In this document: positions 41,036 through 52,145 of the stretch, piece by piece
Numbering within the stretch: the first letter of the stretch is position 1
Layout: each line of letters begins with the position of its first letter
Assembly: GCA_033557465.1 (NCBI GenBank)
Contig: JAWIIG010000039.1
Coordinates: 2,666,001-2,730,000, forward strand
Source of the DNA: Ichthyophis bannanicus
Lineage: Eukaryota; Chordata; Amphibia; Gymnophiona; Ichthyophiidae
Direction of reading: 5' to 3'
DNA: 64,000 bases
Notes under the pieces: model-generated
The model's database searches: none
What the model was told of the DNA's origin: nothing
The model's input: the letters and a program-made list of their open reading frames with translations, nothing else
Position numbers and translations under genes: made by a program

Positions 41036-41575
41036 ATCTGGACAAGGACTCCCGCCAGGATGCCATGTTTGGCCAGACTGTTCTCCAGCATCTATCCCGG
41101 AATTTGATACCAGACATTCATGGAGGATCCATGACCTCTTTAAGCTTACTCCAAGGCAAGCTACCGCCTGTTCTGAGATCATTTTTCTCGCATTTTCTAG
41201 CTAGGGACTCCCATATGTGAAGACTACATTCCTGCTTGTCCCTGGAGATAGCGTAGCTACTCACCTGTAACAGGTAATCTCGGGGAACAGCATGAATTTA
41301 ATCTTCACAACCCACCCTCTCTCTCCTCTAGGAGTTGTAGGTATTCTTTTTTTCTCTCCTTTATCTTTATCTCAGCTGCAAACTCAACTGAAGAGAGAAA
41401 GTTGGAAAGGCGGGAAGGCAGCTACACAGTCGCAGTGGGATGCTGCGTAAAGCTTTCCTATTGGATGCTGGGGAGTGTTCCCACGCAGGCTCCGTCGGTA
41501 CTGACGTCATCTATATGTGAAGACTAAATAACTGCTGTTCCCGGAGATCACCTGTTACAGGCGAGTAACTACGCT
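41036..41575 (+). mobile_element. DIRS-f recombinase C-terminus and 3' terminal structures
   Basis: LDKDSRQDAMFGQTVLQHLS precedes a stop and a short 3' UTR. The ICR lies at 41211-41309, beginning CCATATGTGAAGACTACATT. The 3' terminal repeat ends at 41575. The AGTTGAGTTTGCAGCTGAGA-like spacer (reversed) and CTCTC tract match the other copies. Confidence 0.82.
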
Positions 41576-42824
41576 GTATGCCAAAAACTCCAAGATCATA
41601 TTGAAACACATGCTCCACTTGACCCCCAATAACATGGCTTCCACCCCAACTACGAGGTCGAAACCCTCCTCTCTTCCTCCTAAACATACTTATCCAAGGC
41701 ATTCAGTCTGTGCAACAAGATTATATTTTAGTTTGTTTTTCTCAACATCGTGGCTGCATTTGACTCAGTAAACCACCACATCCTTCAAGGCCTCCAATTT
41801 ATTGGAATCCAGAATACCATGTTGAACTGGTTCCAGTCCTTCCTGTCTAACCACCAGCAGCAAATCAAAATGGGAGACGTCCTCTCCACCCCATTCACCC
41901 AATCTCAGGTGTTCCACAAAGCTCCACCCTCTCTGCCCTGCTTTTTAACATATATTTACAGCCACTCTGCTCAATAATCAAATGCCAGAACCTACTCTAC
42001 CACCTCTATGCTGACGACATCCTGATCTACACCCCCTTTGACACCAATCAACCCACATATGCAAAGCTACAGTGCTGCTTCTCTGAAGTTTTGCAATGGC
42101 TCACAAGCAATACCTCTCTATCAACTATAAGAAAACCGAAGTCCTCTTCATCACCAAGGATATCACCTTTGCTCCCCCTGCAACCATTACTCTAACACTC
42201 CTCATATCAAAATACAACAAGAAATAAAATATATTGGTATCACTCTGGATCACAGCCTCACCTTTAAGCAACAAGTGAAAAATATGGCAAACTCAATCTA
42301 CTACTACAAGATCTGCACGCTTCAACACCATTGCCCAATCCTAGACCCTCCCGATTTCAGAACAGCACTCTAATTAGCAATCCTCCCTATTCTCACCCAC
42401 TGTAACTCTCTCATTAAGGACTCCCACAATTGACCACCCTTTGACTACAGACGGTCCTCCATACTATTGCTGGTACCCTCCTGGCAGCCCCTAGACAAGA
42501 ACACATCACCCCCATCCTCAAGAAACTTCACTGGCTCCTCCTCAACAGCTGCATCAAATACAAAACACTGATGACAACCCACAAAGCACTATCTGGCCTC
42601 TCCTCCTCCCACCTCCTCAGTCTTCTCCATCCCTTTCAACCAAGCAGAGCCAGCCAACAGCAGCAACACCCTGACTGTCCTACACTCAAAAACCAAGAGC
42701 ACCCAGCAGGCCTGCTCAAGGGCATTTGACCTATACATACCAGACCTATGGTACTCCTTTTCCGTCACCATCAGGAACATCAAAGACCTTCCCTCGTTCA
42801 GGAAGCAGTCAAAGACTTAAAAGC
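41576..42824 (+). pseudogene. L2-like LINE ORF2, decayed
   Basis: Legible pieces: VAAFDSVNHHILQGLQFIGI (first catalytic Asp), MLNWFQSFLSNHQQQIKMGD, then YHLYADDILIYTPFDT in another frame (Asp pair), and the C-terminal REHITPILKKLHWLLL-like stretch near 42500. Many frameshifts break it. It is the same broad clade as the 10131 and 12545 relics. Confidence 0.75.
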
Positions 42825-44502
42825 ACATAAGATACTAAGTCAGACCAAGGTCCATCAGGCCTAGTATCCTGTTTCCAACACTGGCCAATCTAGGTCACAA
42901 GTACCTAGCAGTTTCTCCAAAAGAGACAAGTTTCACAATGTTTGTATTGGGTCAAACAGTGGATATCCTGGGTCCCCTATAATAATGCTTTATGAACTTT
43001 TCCTCTAGGACCTTGTCCAAACTTTTTTAAAACCTGGTACACTAACAGCTTTTATTACATTCTCCGGTAACAAATTCCAAAGTTTAATTACACGTTGAGT
43101 GAAAAAATATTTTCTTATTAGTCATAAATAGGTTACCCTGTAGCTTCATTGCATGTCCCATAGTTTACACTATCAAACTATAGAAAGACTATCGATCTAC
43201 TTTTACCCATTCCACTCCATTCATTAATTTATAGACCTCTAACATATCTCCCCTCAGCCGTCTCTTTTACAGATTGAACAAACCTAACCTTTTTAGGCTC
43301 TCTGGTGGCTCTTCTTTGTACCTTTTGTAATAATACTATATCCTTTTTAAGATACAGCGACCAGAATTGCACACAATATTCAAGGTGCGGTCGCACCATG
43401 AAACAACACGGAGACATTATAAATATCCTTTGCATTACAGTCCATTCCTTTCCTTATGATACCTAGCATTCTATTTGCTCTCTTGGCCGCCGCTGCAGAC
43501 TGGGCGGATGACGCCTAAATCTTTTTCCTGGGTAGTGGTTCCTAATGTGGAAACTTGCATCGTGTAAGCATAGTTTTGGTTATTCTTTCCTAGGTGCATA
43601 ACTTTGCACTTGTCCACATTTAATTCCACTTGGCATTTGGATACCCAGCCTTCCAATTTTTCAAGGTCCTCTTTTAATTTTCCACAATCCTCTTGTGTTT
43701 TAACAACTTTGAAGAGTTTTGTGTCACCTGCAAATTTGACTGCCTCACTTGTTATCCCCATTTCCAGGTCATTTACGAATGTTAAAAAGCAGCGGACCCA
43801 GTACAGATCCCTGGGGTGCTCCACCATTCACCTTTCTCCATTAGGATAATTGGCCATTTAGCCCTACCCTCTGCTTTCTATCTTTTAACCAGTTCCTGAT
43901 CCACAATAGTACACTGCCTCCTTTCCCATGACTTTTTAATTTTGCCAAATGTTTCTCGAGGGACCTTGTCAAAGGCTTTCTGAAAATCCAGATACACTAT
44001 ATCAACCTTTGTCTACCTGTTTATTTTACACCTTCAAAAAAAGATAACAGATTAGTAAGACAAGATTTTCCTTGGCTAAAGCCATGTTGGCTGTCTCCCA
44101 TTAAGTCATGGCTATCTACATGTTCAGTAATTTTGTACTTTATAATGGTTTCTATCATTTTTCCAGGTACTGACGTCAGGCTCACTGGTCTGTACTTTCG
44201 CAGATCACCCCTGGAACCCTTTTTAAAATTGGCGTTACATTGGCCATTCTCCATTTTCAGGTATTAGAGATGATTTTAATGATAGTTCATAGATTACTAA
44301 TAGTAGGTTTGCAATCTCATATTTCAGTTCTTTCGACATCTTTGGATGTATACCATCTGGTCCAGGAGATTTGCCACTCTTCAGTTTATCAATAGTTGTA
44401 ATACATCTTCCCGGTATATTGATATTTCTTTCAATTCTTCTGCGGCATCACCTTCAAATACCATTTTAGTTATGGGTAACATCCCTACATCTTCCGCAGT
44501 AA
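42825..44502 (-). mobile_element. CR1-B LINE, 3' part, host of DIRS-d
   Basis: Reversed CR1-B from its 3' UTR (GTCAGACCAAGGTCCATCAG) up to the linker before the RT. Frames carry GNYRPVSLTSVPGKMIETII-like (44021-44254) and the RT palm with KFAGDTKLFKVVKTQEDC (43471-43827), where the catalytic pair reads Gly-Asp instead of Asp-Asp. Multiple indels occur. It is cut at 44502 after CTTCCGCAGTAA, where DIRS-d begins. Confidence 0.85.
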
Positions 44503-45224
44503 AGCATAGTTACTCACCTGTAACAGGTGATCTCCGGGAACAGCAGGAATTTAGTCCTCACATATGGGTATCGTCAGTACCGATGGAGCCTGTGCAGGAA
44601 CGCTCCCCAGCATCCAATTAGAAAGCTTTTGGGAGCATCCCACAGCGCCTTCATGCTGCCTTCCCGCCTTTCCCAACTGCCTCTCTCCAGCTGAGTTTTA
44701 AAGCTGAGACAAAGAGAGAGAGAGAGGGAAAGGGAAAGAGATATAGAGAGATACAACTCCAGGGGAGGTGGATAGGTTGTGAGGACTAAATTCCTGCTGT
44801 TCCCGAAGATCACCTGTTACAGATGAGTAACTATGCTATCTCCAGGAACAAGCAGGAAAGCACAGTTACTTACCTGTAACAGGTGATCTCTGGAAACAGC
44901 AGGAATAAGTCTTCACATATGGGTACGTCGGTACCGACGGAGCCTGCGTGGGAACGCTCCCCAGCGTCCAATCAGAAAGCTTTTGGGAGCATCCCTCAGC
45001 GCCTGCGTGCTGCCTTCCCGCCTTTCCAACTGTCTCTCCTCAGTTGAGTTTTATAGCTGAGACAAAGAGAGAGAGAGAGGAAAGGAAAGATAGATAGAGA
45101 TACAACTCCTAGGGGAGCTGGGTGGGTTGTGAAGACTTATTCCTGCTGTTCCCAGAGATCACCTGTTACAGGTAAGTAACTGTGCTATCTCCAAGAACAA
45201 GCAGGAATGAGTCTTCACATATGG

Positions 45225-47583
45225 GGACTCCCAAGCTAAGATGCCTGGAGCCCTAACATGTTGGAGATTGAAACATGCTACACCTGGCCAGGCATCCTGA
45301 GGATGGAGGGTAGGAGTTGAAAGGAGAGGAGCTGTAGGAAACAGCTGACCTAAGATAGGACTACAGGCAAGGAGTCCTTGTATGTATGATAATCATCATG
45401 AAATATATTGAAATGAACAATCACAATATGGACCTCACCTACTGGAGTGCAGGAAGTAGAGAGGCTGATGGAATCTACTGGGGATCCAGTAGAGGAATCT
45501 TCAAGGTGACCTCACTGAAGTGAAGGTGAAGGTCAAAATCTGGTAGTGACAGGTGACTCCAGGATTCAACTGGGGTAGTACAAAAACGGTAGGTCTTTAG
45601 TGGGAAGCTTTATGGAAAAAGCTGAAAACTCTTTTGGCTACAGAGTTAATCATAGTCAGGAGCAGAAGAGGAAGACTGACCGATTTGGACAACTGGCCTA
45701 GTCCTTGAGGGAAGAAGGGGTATGGGAGAAACCCCGTATTCCCAAGAAGGACAGATGTCTGAGGAGTTGAAACCTCAGATGTATTGAAGATCCACCATGT
45801 CTTTCCTAACTGATGAGAGGTAGGAAGATATTGGAGTGTGGAGCTTCAGGGATACCTGAACCTAGGGTTATGGTAAGAGCTGTCAGTACCACAGCAGTGG
45901 TTGTGTGCATAATAGCCTAAACATACTGTGGAATAGTATGAACATGTGCAAGCCCACTGTCTGGAACATACAGGAAGGAAAAAACCTTTATGAGCACAGA
46001 CAGCTAGAGAGATAAGTATGTAAATACATATCTATCTATAAGGAAGTATCTCGACAGATACACACATATATTTATGTATATAGATATATATATATATGTT
46101 TATGGCGAGATCCAGAGGGACATAACATATGCACACGCAGCTGACAGACTTATGTATCTATAGAAATGTATATAGATATATATACATATATGAATATATA
46201 GGTCTAAAGATAATTGTCTGCAGTTAAACAGACAGAGACATGTCTATAAGAGCATTCACATGGGAGATGTGAAGAGGAACGATTCATCTAATAACAAGAG
46301 GGTGGAACCTACTTGAGAAGATATAGAGAATCTGTTCCCTCTGGTTAAGATGGAGCAGGAATGCTATCAAGTGAAATAACCAGGATGGTTGCGTGAAAAA
46401 CAGAGGATATCATCAGTCTGTAAACAGCAAGTCCTGAGTCCGTTAGAACTCTAACATGGTGAATGGACAGAAAACGCATAGGATGAGATACCAGGTTGAC
46501 CCACTTGTGGGACAAAGGGGGTATCATGCGTTATTTAGTTAAATATGTGCTGTCCATGAAGGATTAGGATACCATGAGGACAAGCTGCAAGGAAAAAGAG
46601 CATATTTCCTGTAGGAAATGAGTAACTCTTTAGACTGTCACATAGGGAAGGCTTATGTCCTTTATATTAAAAGGAGATAGAAGGGTGTAAGAACCCACCC
46701 AGTCATGAGGAATGACTGAGGAAGCCTTTTTCAACCATATATGAGAAAAAAACCCATGCTCTCTAGCAAGGGCCCATAGTGGAAAGCTTCTCTGTAGGAT
46801 TGCAGAGAGCATTATGCAGGATAATTGGGAAATAAAATTGGCTGTTGGAGAAAACCAGCTGCCACTTCAACTATGCTGCCAACTCCAGGGATTTGGAGAT
46901 GGCAGAAAAGAAGCGATAAGGATTATCCAAGACAGATGAAGCACTATCTTGGAAGCACTACTAAGGCTAGACAAAAAGTAGTGGAAGACAAGACTGGAAC
47001 TTGTAGAAAAGTACCAGTAGTCCAATCACTGGAACTACTGCCTGGGCAGCTGCTGAATAGAACAGCGGAGAGAATCTTTCTGTTTTTAACAGAGAGAACA
47101 GACAGAACAAGAGGGGAAAATCCTGTTCTTGTCTGATGAGCTGCCCAAATGAAAGAAGAGAGATTACTCCAAAGAAAAAACTCCACAGTGGAAAGGAAAG
47201 GAAGACTAGAAAGGCTAAGAAAGCCTTCCAGTGGTATGGTACCACTCTTACAGGGGAAACCCTGGAAAAGAGGGTAAAGAAAAATAGGAGCTGAAGGGTG
47301 ACTTGCCATATGGTAAGTCTGTAGAAGGAAAAAAGTCATGTTGGTACAGAAAAACTATCATGGGATAGTTGGTAAACCTCTCTTCATGGTAGGAAGAGGA
47401 GGAAGAACTCTGTGACCCACAGACATGAATATCCTGACAGCTCAGCATACCTAAGAGCAAGTGGATGTCCTGGAACAGGAATCCATGTGTAGAGTTTTAA
47501 ATGAAAAAACAGTGAAAAAACTTCTGCTGAGAAGAAGTGAACTGTAGGTTATAAAGAGATTAATTAGAACCCTATAGCAGGGT
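45225..47583 (-). pseudogene. DIRS-e central region, mostly unrecognisable
   Basis: The minus frame 46630-46812 contains QRSFPLWALAREHGF and SSVIPHDW. These correspond to EALRLWAFAREHQ and VLLPHEW at the RNase H/methyltransferase junction of DIRS-c. Elsewhere no RT, RNase H or recombinase block could be found. A TATATA/ATAGATATAT microsatellite lies at about 46030-46210. Either the pol region has decayed far more than the ends, or it was replaced. Confidence 0.5.
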
Positions 47584-49575
47584 TTATTTTTCCTGGCTTG
47601 AGTTTGGATTCTTCAGACCAGGGCGAGGTTTCCCCTGCTTGGGAACATCCGTATGATGGGCAGGAGAAGAATAAAACCTTCTTCTTTTAGGAAAAGAAGG
47701 TTTGGTAGGGCATTTCCTACCTACTGGGGAAGGAGAAGGCTTAGGATAGCCCTCAGAAACAGGGAAGTCAGTGGAGCAATGAGCAACCTGACGTAAAGAC
47801 TCCTTATTGAAGAGATTTTCTCCAGTACAAGGAGTATTACCCAGTCTTTGTTGTGCCCATCTGTTCAAGTTTGAAGCTTGGAGCCAGGCTCTACGTCGTG
47901 CTCCTATGGCTATAGCAGAGGTTCTGCTAACAGACTCAAAAGAGTCTAGGGAAGCACGAGAAAGAAACGAAGAGATATTTTGGCTATGACTAAGAAGTAA
48001 GGAATAGTCTGCAGCCTTGGGCTCTGATAGAAAAGGAGTCAAAAGAGAATTTCTTTGTGACCTCCTGAAGGGATAGACTCATATAAAAAATATGAGAGAA
48101 TCCTTGTTGCCAGCATAGATGTTTGGAAGGTTTGACGTCCAAAGGCATCCAGTGTTCTAGATTCACGACCTGGCGGTTAAGAAGAATGCTTCTTCTTGCT
48201 TTTTACCTTCCTCATTGCTGATTCCACTACAATGGAATGATGGGGAAGTTGAGTCTTTTGAAACCCTGGAGAGGGGGGCACCTGATACAGAAGATCAGTT
48301 GCTGTAGAAGGTGAGGAAACCCTTAAAGGTGTTTCCCATATTCTCAGAAGAAGATCCTGCAAAGACAGATGTAAAGGAAGCATTATATTTTCCCTTTTCT
48401 CCAGAATAGCCTTGTGTAGGATCATAGCCAGGGATAGGAATAGCAAGGAATGTTGCCATATCAAGGAGAAATTTCTGAAAAGAAGGATCTCCAATGGGAA
48501 CAATCCCTGGTCAGGCTAAACTCGAAGAACTAGCCTGGGCACCGGAAGATGTACTTGTCCGGTGCAGAAAGGGATCCCTAATGGATAGATACTGGTATTG
48601 GCAGTTATGACCTGAGACAGTCAGTACTGCATCGTCCATGCCAGGTATCGACTCCAAACTAGGTATAGAAAGGGGCGAGCCTAGTGAAAAAGGCATGGAA
48701 GGAGCTGGTCCCAATATTACTGCAGGTACCGGCATTGATACCGATACCGGTAGCTGTGCTGGAATCGAAGGCGATACCGACATCGAAGCAGTCATCGGAG
48801 GCTGCTCAAGCGGTACTGAGGTAACTAAAAACCCTTGGTGATTATCTTCGGTAACGCGCATCCGGAATCAGTAAGCGTCGGTTCCGAGAAGCGTCGGTAC
48901 CCAGTCTTCCAGACTAGATATCAATTCCAGACTCGGCATCGAAGGAAGCGAGTCTATTGATGCATGTCTAGAGGGTACCGACATCGGTGGTGGTATCGGC
49001 GGTGCTGCCGATACTGGAAAGTCAATCTGGGACGTATCGATCGGTCCCGAAGGTACCGAGAACGCCAGATGACGATCCCTGGTGAGGAGTGGATCGCTCA
49101 ACACCAGTGCCGATGCCGGGGTATCGGTACCGCTCGAAGCGGATGCCACCACCGAGCATGGCTCAGGTATGTTCTGTGAGGGGTGAGCCCCAGTAACAAC
49201 CTGAAACCCCTGAAAGGCTTTGGAGACCGAAGACTCCTGCCAGGGTTTTGAAGCCAATAGACTCTTGAGGGCAAAGCCGGAGCCGTCATCATGCTTGGCA
49301 TGAGATCTACCACTCAAGGATTGGCTAGACTTAACAGACAGTTTGTGGGTTACCTGATCCTGTAGAGAAGAAATGGTCGGTGCCCTGACACTGGAAGGGA
49401 ACTCGGTATCGAGGGAAACTCGAAATGAAAATTCTCTTCTCATAATATTGTAGCCTAATGGCTCCGGAGGAAAAAGGTCAGGACCCAAAAAGGTTAGACA
49501 CCAGTTATTGGAGTCTAAAAAGAAAACTGTACTTCAACAGTTAAGGCACTTCTTAGGAGAAGGCGGCTCCATAAT
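47584..49575 (-). pseudogene. DIRS-e gag, divergent
   Basis: Frames 47584-48042, 48177-48503, 48511-48861 and 48868-49488 cover a gag colinear with DIRS-c. They contain SLQDQVTHKLSVKSSQSLSG, SVSKAFQGFQV, a GGTACCG-coded Pro/Ser/Val linker (QLPVSVSMPVPAV), and LLYQVPPSPGFQKTQLPHHS followed by IVVESAMRKVKSKKK. SRTSAIAIGARRRAWLQASN and NTPCTGENLFNKESL complete the order. The zinc-finger N-terminus near 49500-49575 is degraded. At least three frame breaks are present. Confidence 0.75.
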
Positions 49576-49940
49576 GGAGAGGCCTTAAAGGCCCAAAAGG
49601 TTTAAGACAGAAACTGAGAGAAAAAAAATTCCCTGAGTTTAAGAAAAAGAAAAGAAAAAAACACCGGCGGTACCGGTGGAGTCGGGGAAACAGCCGCGAC
49701 CACAAGAAAACAAAGAATTAAAGAAAAAAATTTTCTGCGGTGACAGGACAACGTCCTGCCAGCTCCGCGGAAAAACGAAAACTGAGGAGAGACAGTTGGA
49801 AAGGCGGGAAGGCAGCACGCAGGCGCTGAGGGATGCTCCCAAAAGCTTTCTGATTGGACGCTGGGGAGCATTCCCGCGCAGGCTCCGTCGGTACCGACGT
49901 ACCCATATGTGAAGACTCATTCCTGCTTGTTGCTGGAGAT

Positions 49941-50377
49941 TGTAGTCATCACATATGGGGACTCCATTGCTTTAGATGCCAGAGAGAGACCCCAAAAGTT
50001 GTGCGTCCCTGAGAAGGGCTCCAATTCCCCCCATGGATCTCTGGCATCCTACCAGGGATGGTGGGTAGGAGTTGATTAAGTATGGAACAGGTGTTGGAGA
50101 ACAGCCTGACCAAACAAGGCATCCCGGCGGGAGTCCTTGTCCAAGTAGTAATGGGCTGTGGAGATATGAACCGAGACCCAGGTGGCTGCTCGACAGATGT
50201 CGTCAATAGACAGAGTGCAGACGAGCCATTGAAGCTGCCATGGCTCTTACATTGTGAGCTGTGACATGGCCCTCAGAGGAATATTCTTACTCTGATAGGC
50301 AAAGGAAATACACTGAGCAATCCAGTTAGTGTTCTCTTGGAGACTGGAAGTCCCAAATGAGAAGGATCAAAAGCAAA
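49941..50377 (-). pseudogene. DIRS-d 3' UTR and recombinase C-terminus
   Basis: It resumes the ICR (TGTAGTCATCACATATGGGG) directly after DIRS-e, then the 3' UTR and the recombinase end. The minus strand around 50150-50260 encodes the HNVRAM region and nearby sequence with frameshifts. It stops where CR1-B enters, after GGATCAAAAGCAA. Confidence 0.75.
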
Positions 50378-51350
50378 AAATTTGCAGATGACACAAAACT
50401 ATTTAAAGTTGTTAAAACCCAAGAGGATTGTGAAAAATTGCAAGAGGATCTTGATAAATTGGAAGACTTGGCATCAAAATGGCAAATGAAATTTAATGTG
50501 GACAAGTGCAAGGTTATGCACCTAGGGAACAACAACCCAAACTATGGTTACACGATGCAAGGTTCCACATTAGGAACCACCACCCAGGAAAAAGATTTAG
50601 GCGTCATTGTGGATACCATGTTAAAACCCTCGGCCCAGTGTGCAGCGGCAGCCAAGAGAGCAAATAGAATGCTAGGTATGATAAGGAAAGGAATGGAAAA
50701 TAAAACAAAAGATATTATAATGCCTCTATATCGTTCCATGGTGAGACCGTACTTTGAATATTGTGTGCAATTCTGGTCGCCGTATCTTAAAAAGGATATA
50801 GCGATTTTAGAAAAGGTTCAGAGAAGAGCCAGCAAAATGGTAAAGGGGATGGAAGGATACTCCTATGAAGAAAGGCTAAAAAGGTTAGAACTCTTTAACC
50901 TGAAAAAGAGACGGCTGAGGGGAGATATGATAGAAGTCTATAAATTAATGAACGGAGTGGAACGGGTAAACGTAGATCGATTGTTTACCTTATCAGAATA
51001 TAGAAAGACTAGGGGACATGCAATGAAGCTACAGGGTAAACTATTTAAGACTAAGAAAAGAAAATATTTTTTCACTCAACGTGTAATCAAACTATGGAAT
51101 TTGTAGTAAAGGCTGTTAGTGTAGCTGGGTTTAAAAAAGGTTTGGACAAGTTCCTGGAGGAAAGGTCCATAAACCATTATTAAGAAGTGACCAAAGATAT
51201 CAATGCTTGACCCAGTACAAGCATTGTGGAACTTGTGTCTCTTGGGGAAACTGCTAGGTACATATGACCTAGATTGGCCACTGTTGGAAACAGAATACTG
51301 GGCTTGATGGACCTTGGTCTGACCCAGTATGGCATATCTTATGTTCTTAT
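50378..51350 (+). mobile_element. CR1-B LINE 3' fragment inserted in the DIRS-d recombinase
   Basis: It is 5'-truncated at KFADDTKLFK and runs through a 249-codon open frame (50357-51106) to the 3' tail TTATGTTCTTATG. The frame ends early at KLWNL because of a short deletion; the C-terminus [14 protein letters not shown] follows in another frame. The DIRS sequence resumes at AGTTGAGAGGACC. Confidence 0.9.
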
Positions 51351-51672
51351 GAGTTGAGAGGACCTTCTATGTTGCTGTGTTCTTTGTAGGTAAAAGGCTA
51401 AAACTCTTTTACAGTCCAAAGTATGAAGGTTCCTTTCTGCATTTGATGCATGAGTCCTTGGAAAGAACACAGGTAGGTAGACCGCTTGGTTTAGATGAAA
51501 GGGCAAGACCACCTTTGGAATTTCAAGGAGGTAGTAGCTAAGGGTTCGAAAGGTGGCTTCATGAGCTGACCAAGAACAAAATTTAAGTCCCATGACACAG
51601 GAGGTGGCTTAATCGGAGGCTTAGTTAGCAGAAGGCCTCTCATAAATCTTGCTATAAGAGGATGGGAGGAAA
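51351..51672 (-). pseudogene. DIRS-d recombinase, middle piece
   Basis: It encodes RTQQHRRSSQ, TLDCKRVLAFYLQ and VVLPFHLNQAVYLPVFFPRT. It then jumps near 51520 to the sequence before the first catalytic Arg, losing TSARRISEL. It ends GGGAGGAAA at the DIRS-c insertion point. Confidence 0.82.
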
Positions 51673-51934
51673 AGCACAGTTACTTACTTGTAACAGGTGA
51701 TCTCTGGGAACAGCAGGAATAAGTCTTCACATATGGGTACGTCGGTACCGACGGAGCCTGCGCGGGAGCGCTCCCCAGCTTCCCAAAAAAGGAAAGCTTT
51801 TGGGAGCATTCCACAGCGCCTGCGTGCTGCCTTCCCGCCTTTCCTAACCGCCTCTCCTCAGTTCGAGTTTTAAAGCTGAGACAAAGAGAGAGAGAGGAAA
51901 GGAAGATACAACTCCTAGTGGAGGTGGGTGGGTT

Positions 51935-52030
51935 GTGAAGACTTATTCCTGCTGTTCCCAGAGATCACCTGTTACAGGTAAGTAACTGTGCTATCTCCAG
52001 GAACAAGCAGGAATGAGTCTTCACATATGG
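51935..52030 (-). repeat. DIRS-c internal complementary region
   Basis: Read on the plus strand it equals the reverse complement of the left end followed by that of the right end, with the join at GTGCT|ATCTCC. I count one mismatch over about 96 bp when the two termini are joined in silico by eye. Confidence 0.93.
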
Positions 52031-52145
52031 GGACTCCCTAGCTAGAGATGCCTGGGAGATCCCCAAGGTTATGAGACCCTGGAAAGGGCTCTACCTCCTT
52101 TTATGGATCTCAGGCATCCATTCCAGGAAGGAGGGTAGGAGTTGA

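Larger units (their letters stand above)
33085..41575 (+). mobile_element. DIRS-f: plus-strand DIRS1-like element, 5' lost, split by CR1-A and DIRS-b
   Basis: Three pieces of one element: 33085-33187, 39990-40523 and 41036-41575. Together they encode the C-terminal recombinase, then the internal complementary region (41211-41309) and the 3' terminus ending CGAGTAACTACGCT. Everything upstream of the recombinase middle is missing. Its orientation is opposite to the other DIRS copies here. The 3' region is recognisably the same family but a distinct subfamily. Confidence 0.82.
44859..49940 (-). mobile_element. DIRS-e: divergent DIRS1-like element inserted in the DIRS-d ICR
   Basis: It runs from AGCACAGTTACTTACC (left, 3') to TGTTGCTGGAGAT (right, 5'), about 5.1 kb. 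It has its own ICR at 45129-45224. The host sequence AAGCAGGAA|TGTAGTCATCAC closes precisely without duplication. A divergent gag occupies 47584-49575. The middle keeps only a trace of RNase H. Its termini are nearly those of DIRS-c (CTTACCTGTAAC and ATAAGTCTTC rather than ATTTAGTC), so both belong to one terminal subfamily although the bodies differ. Confidence 0.87.

Noticed and set aside
44503..45224. CRISPR-like or MITE-like array of ~320-bp units with inverted ends
   Set aside because: The units are 3' ends of two separate DIRS elements, one nested in the other; they look like MITEs because the terminus and the ICR form an inverted pair.
46030..46210. Possible regulatory AT-rich region inside DIRS-e
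   Set aside because: It is an ATATAT/ATAGATAT microsatellite without any conserved motif in the other DIRS copies.
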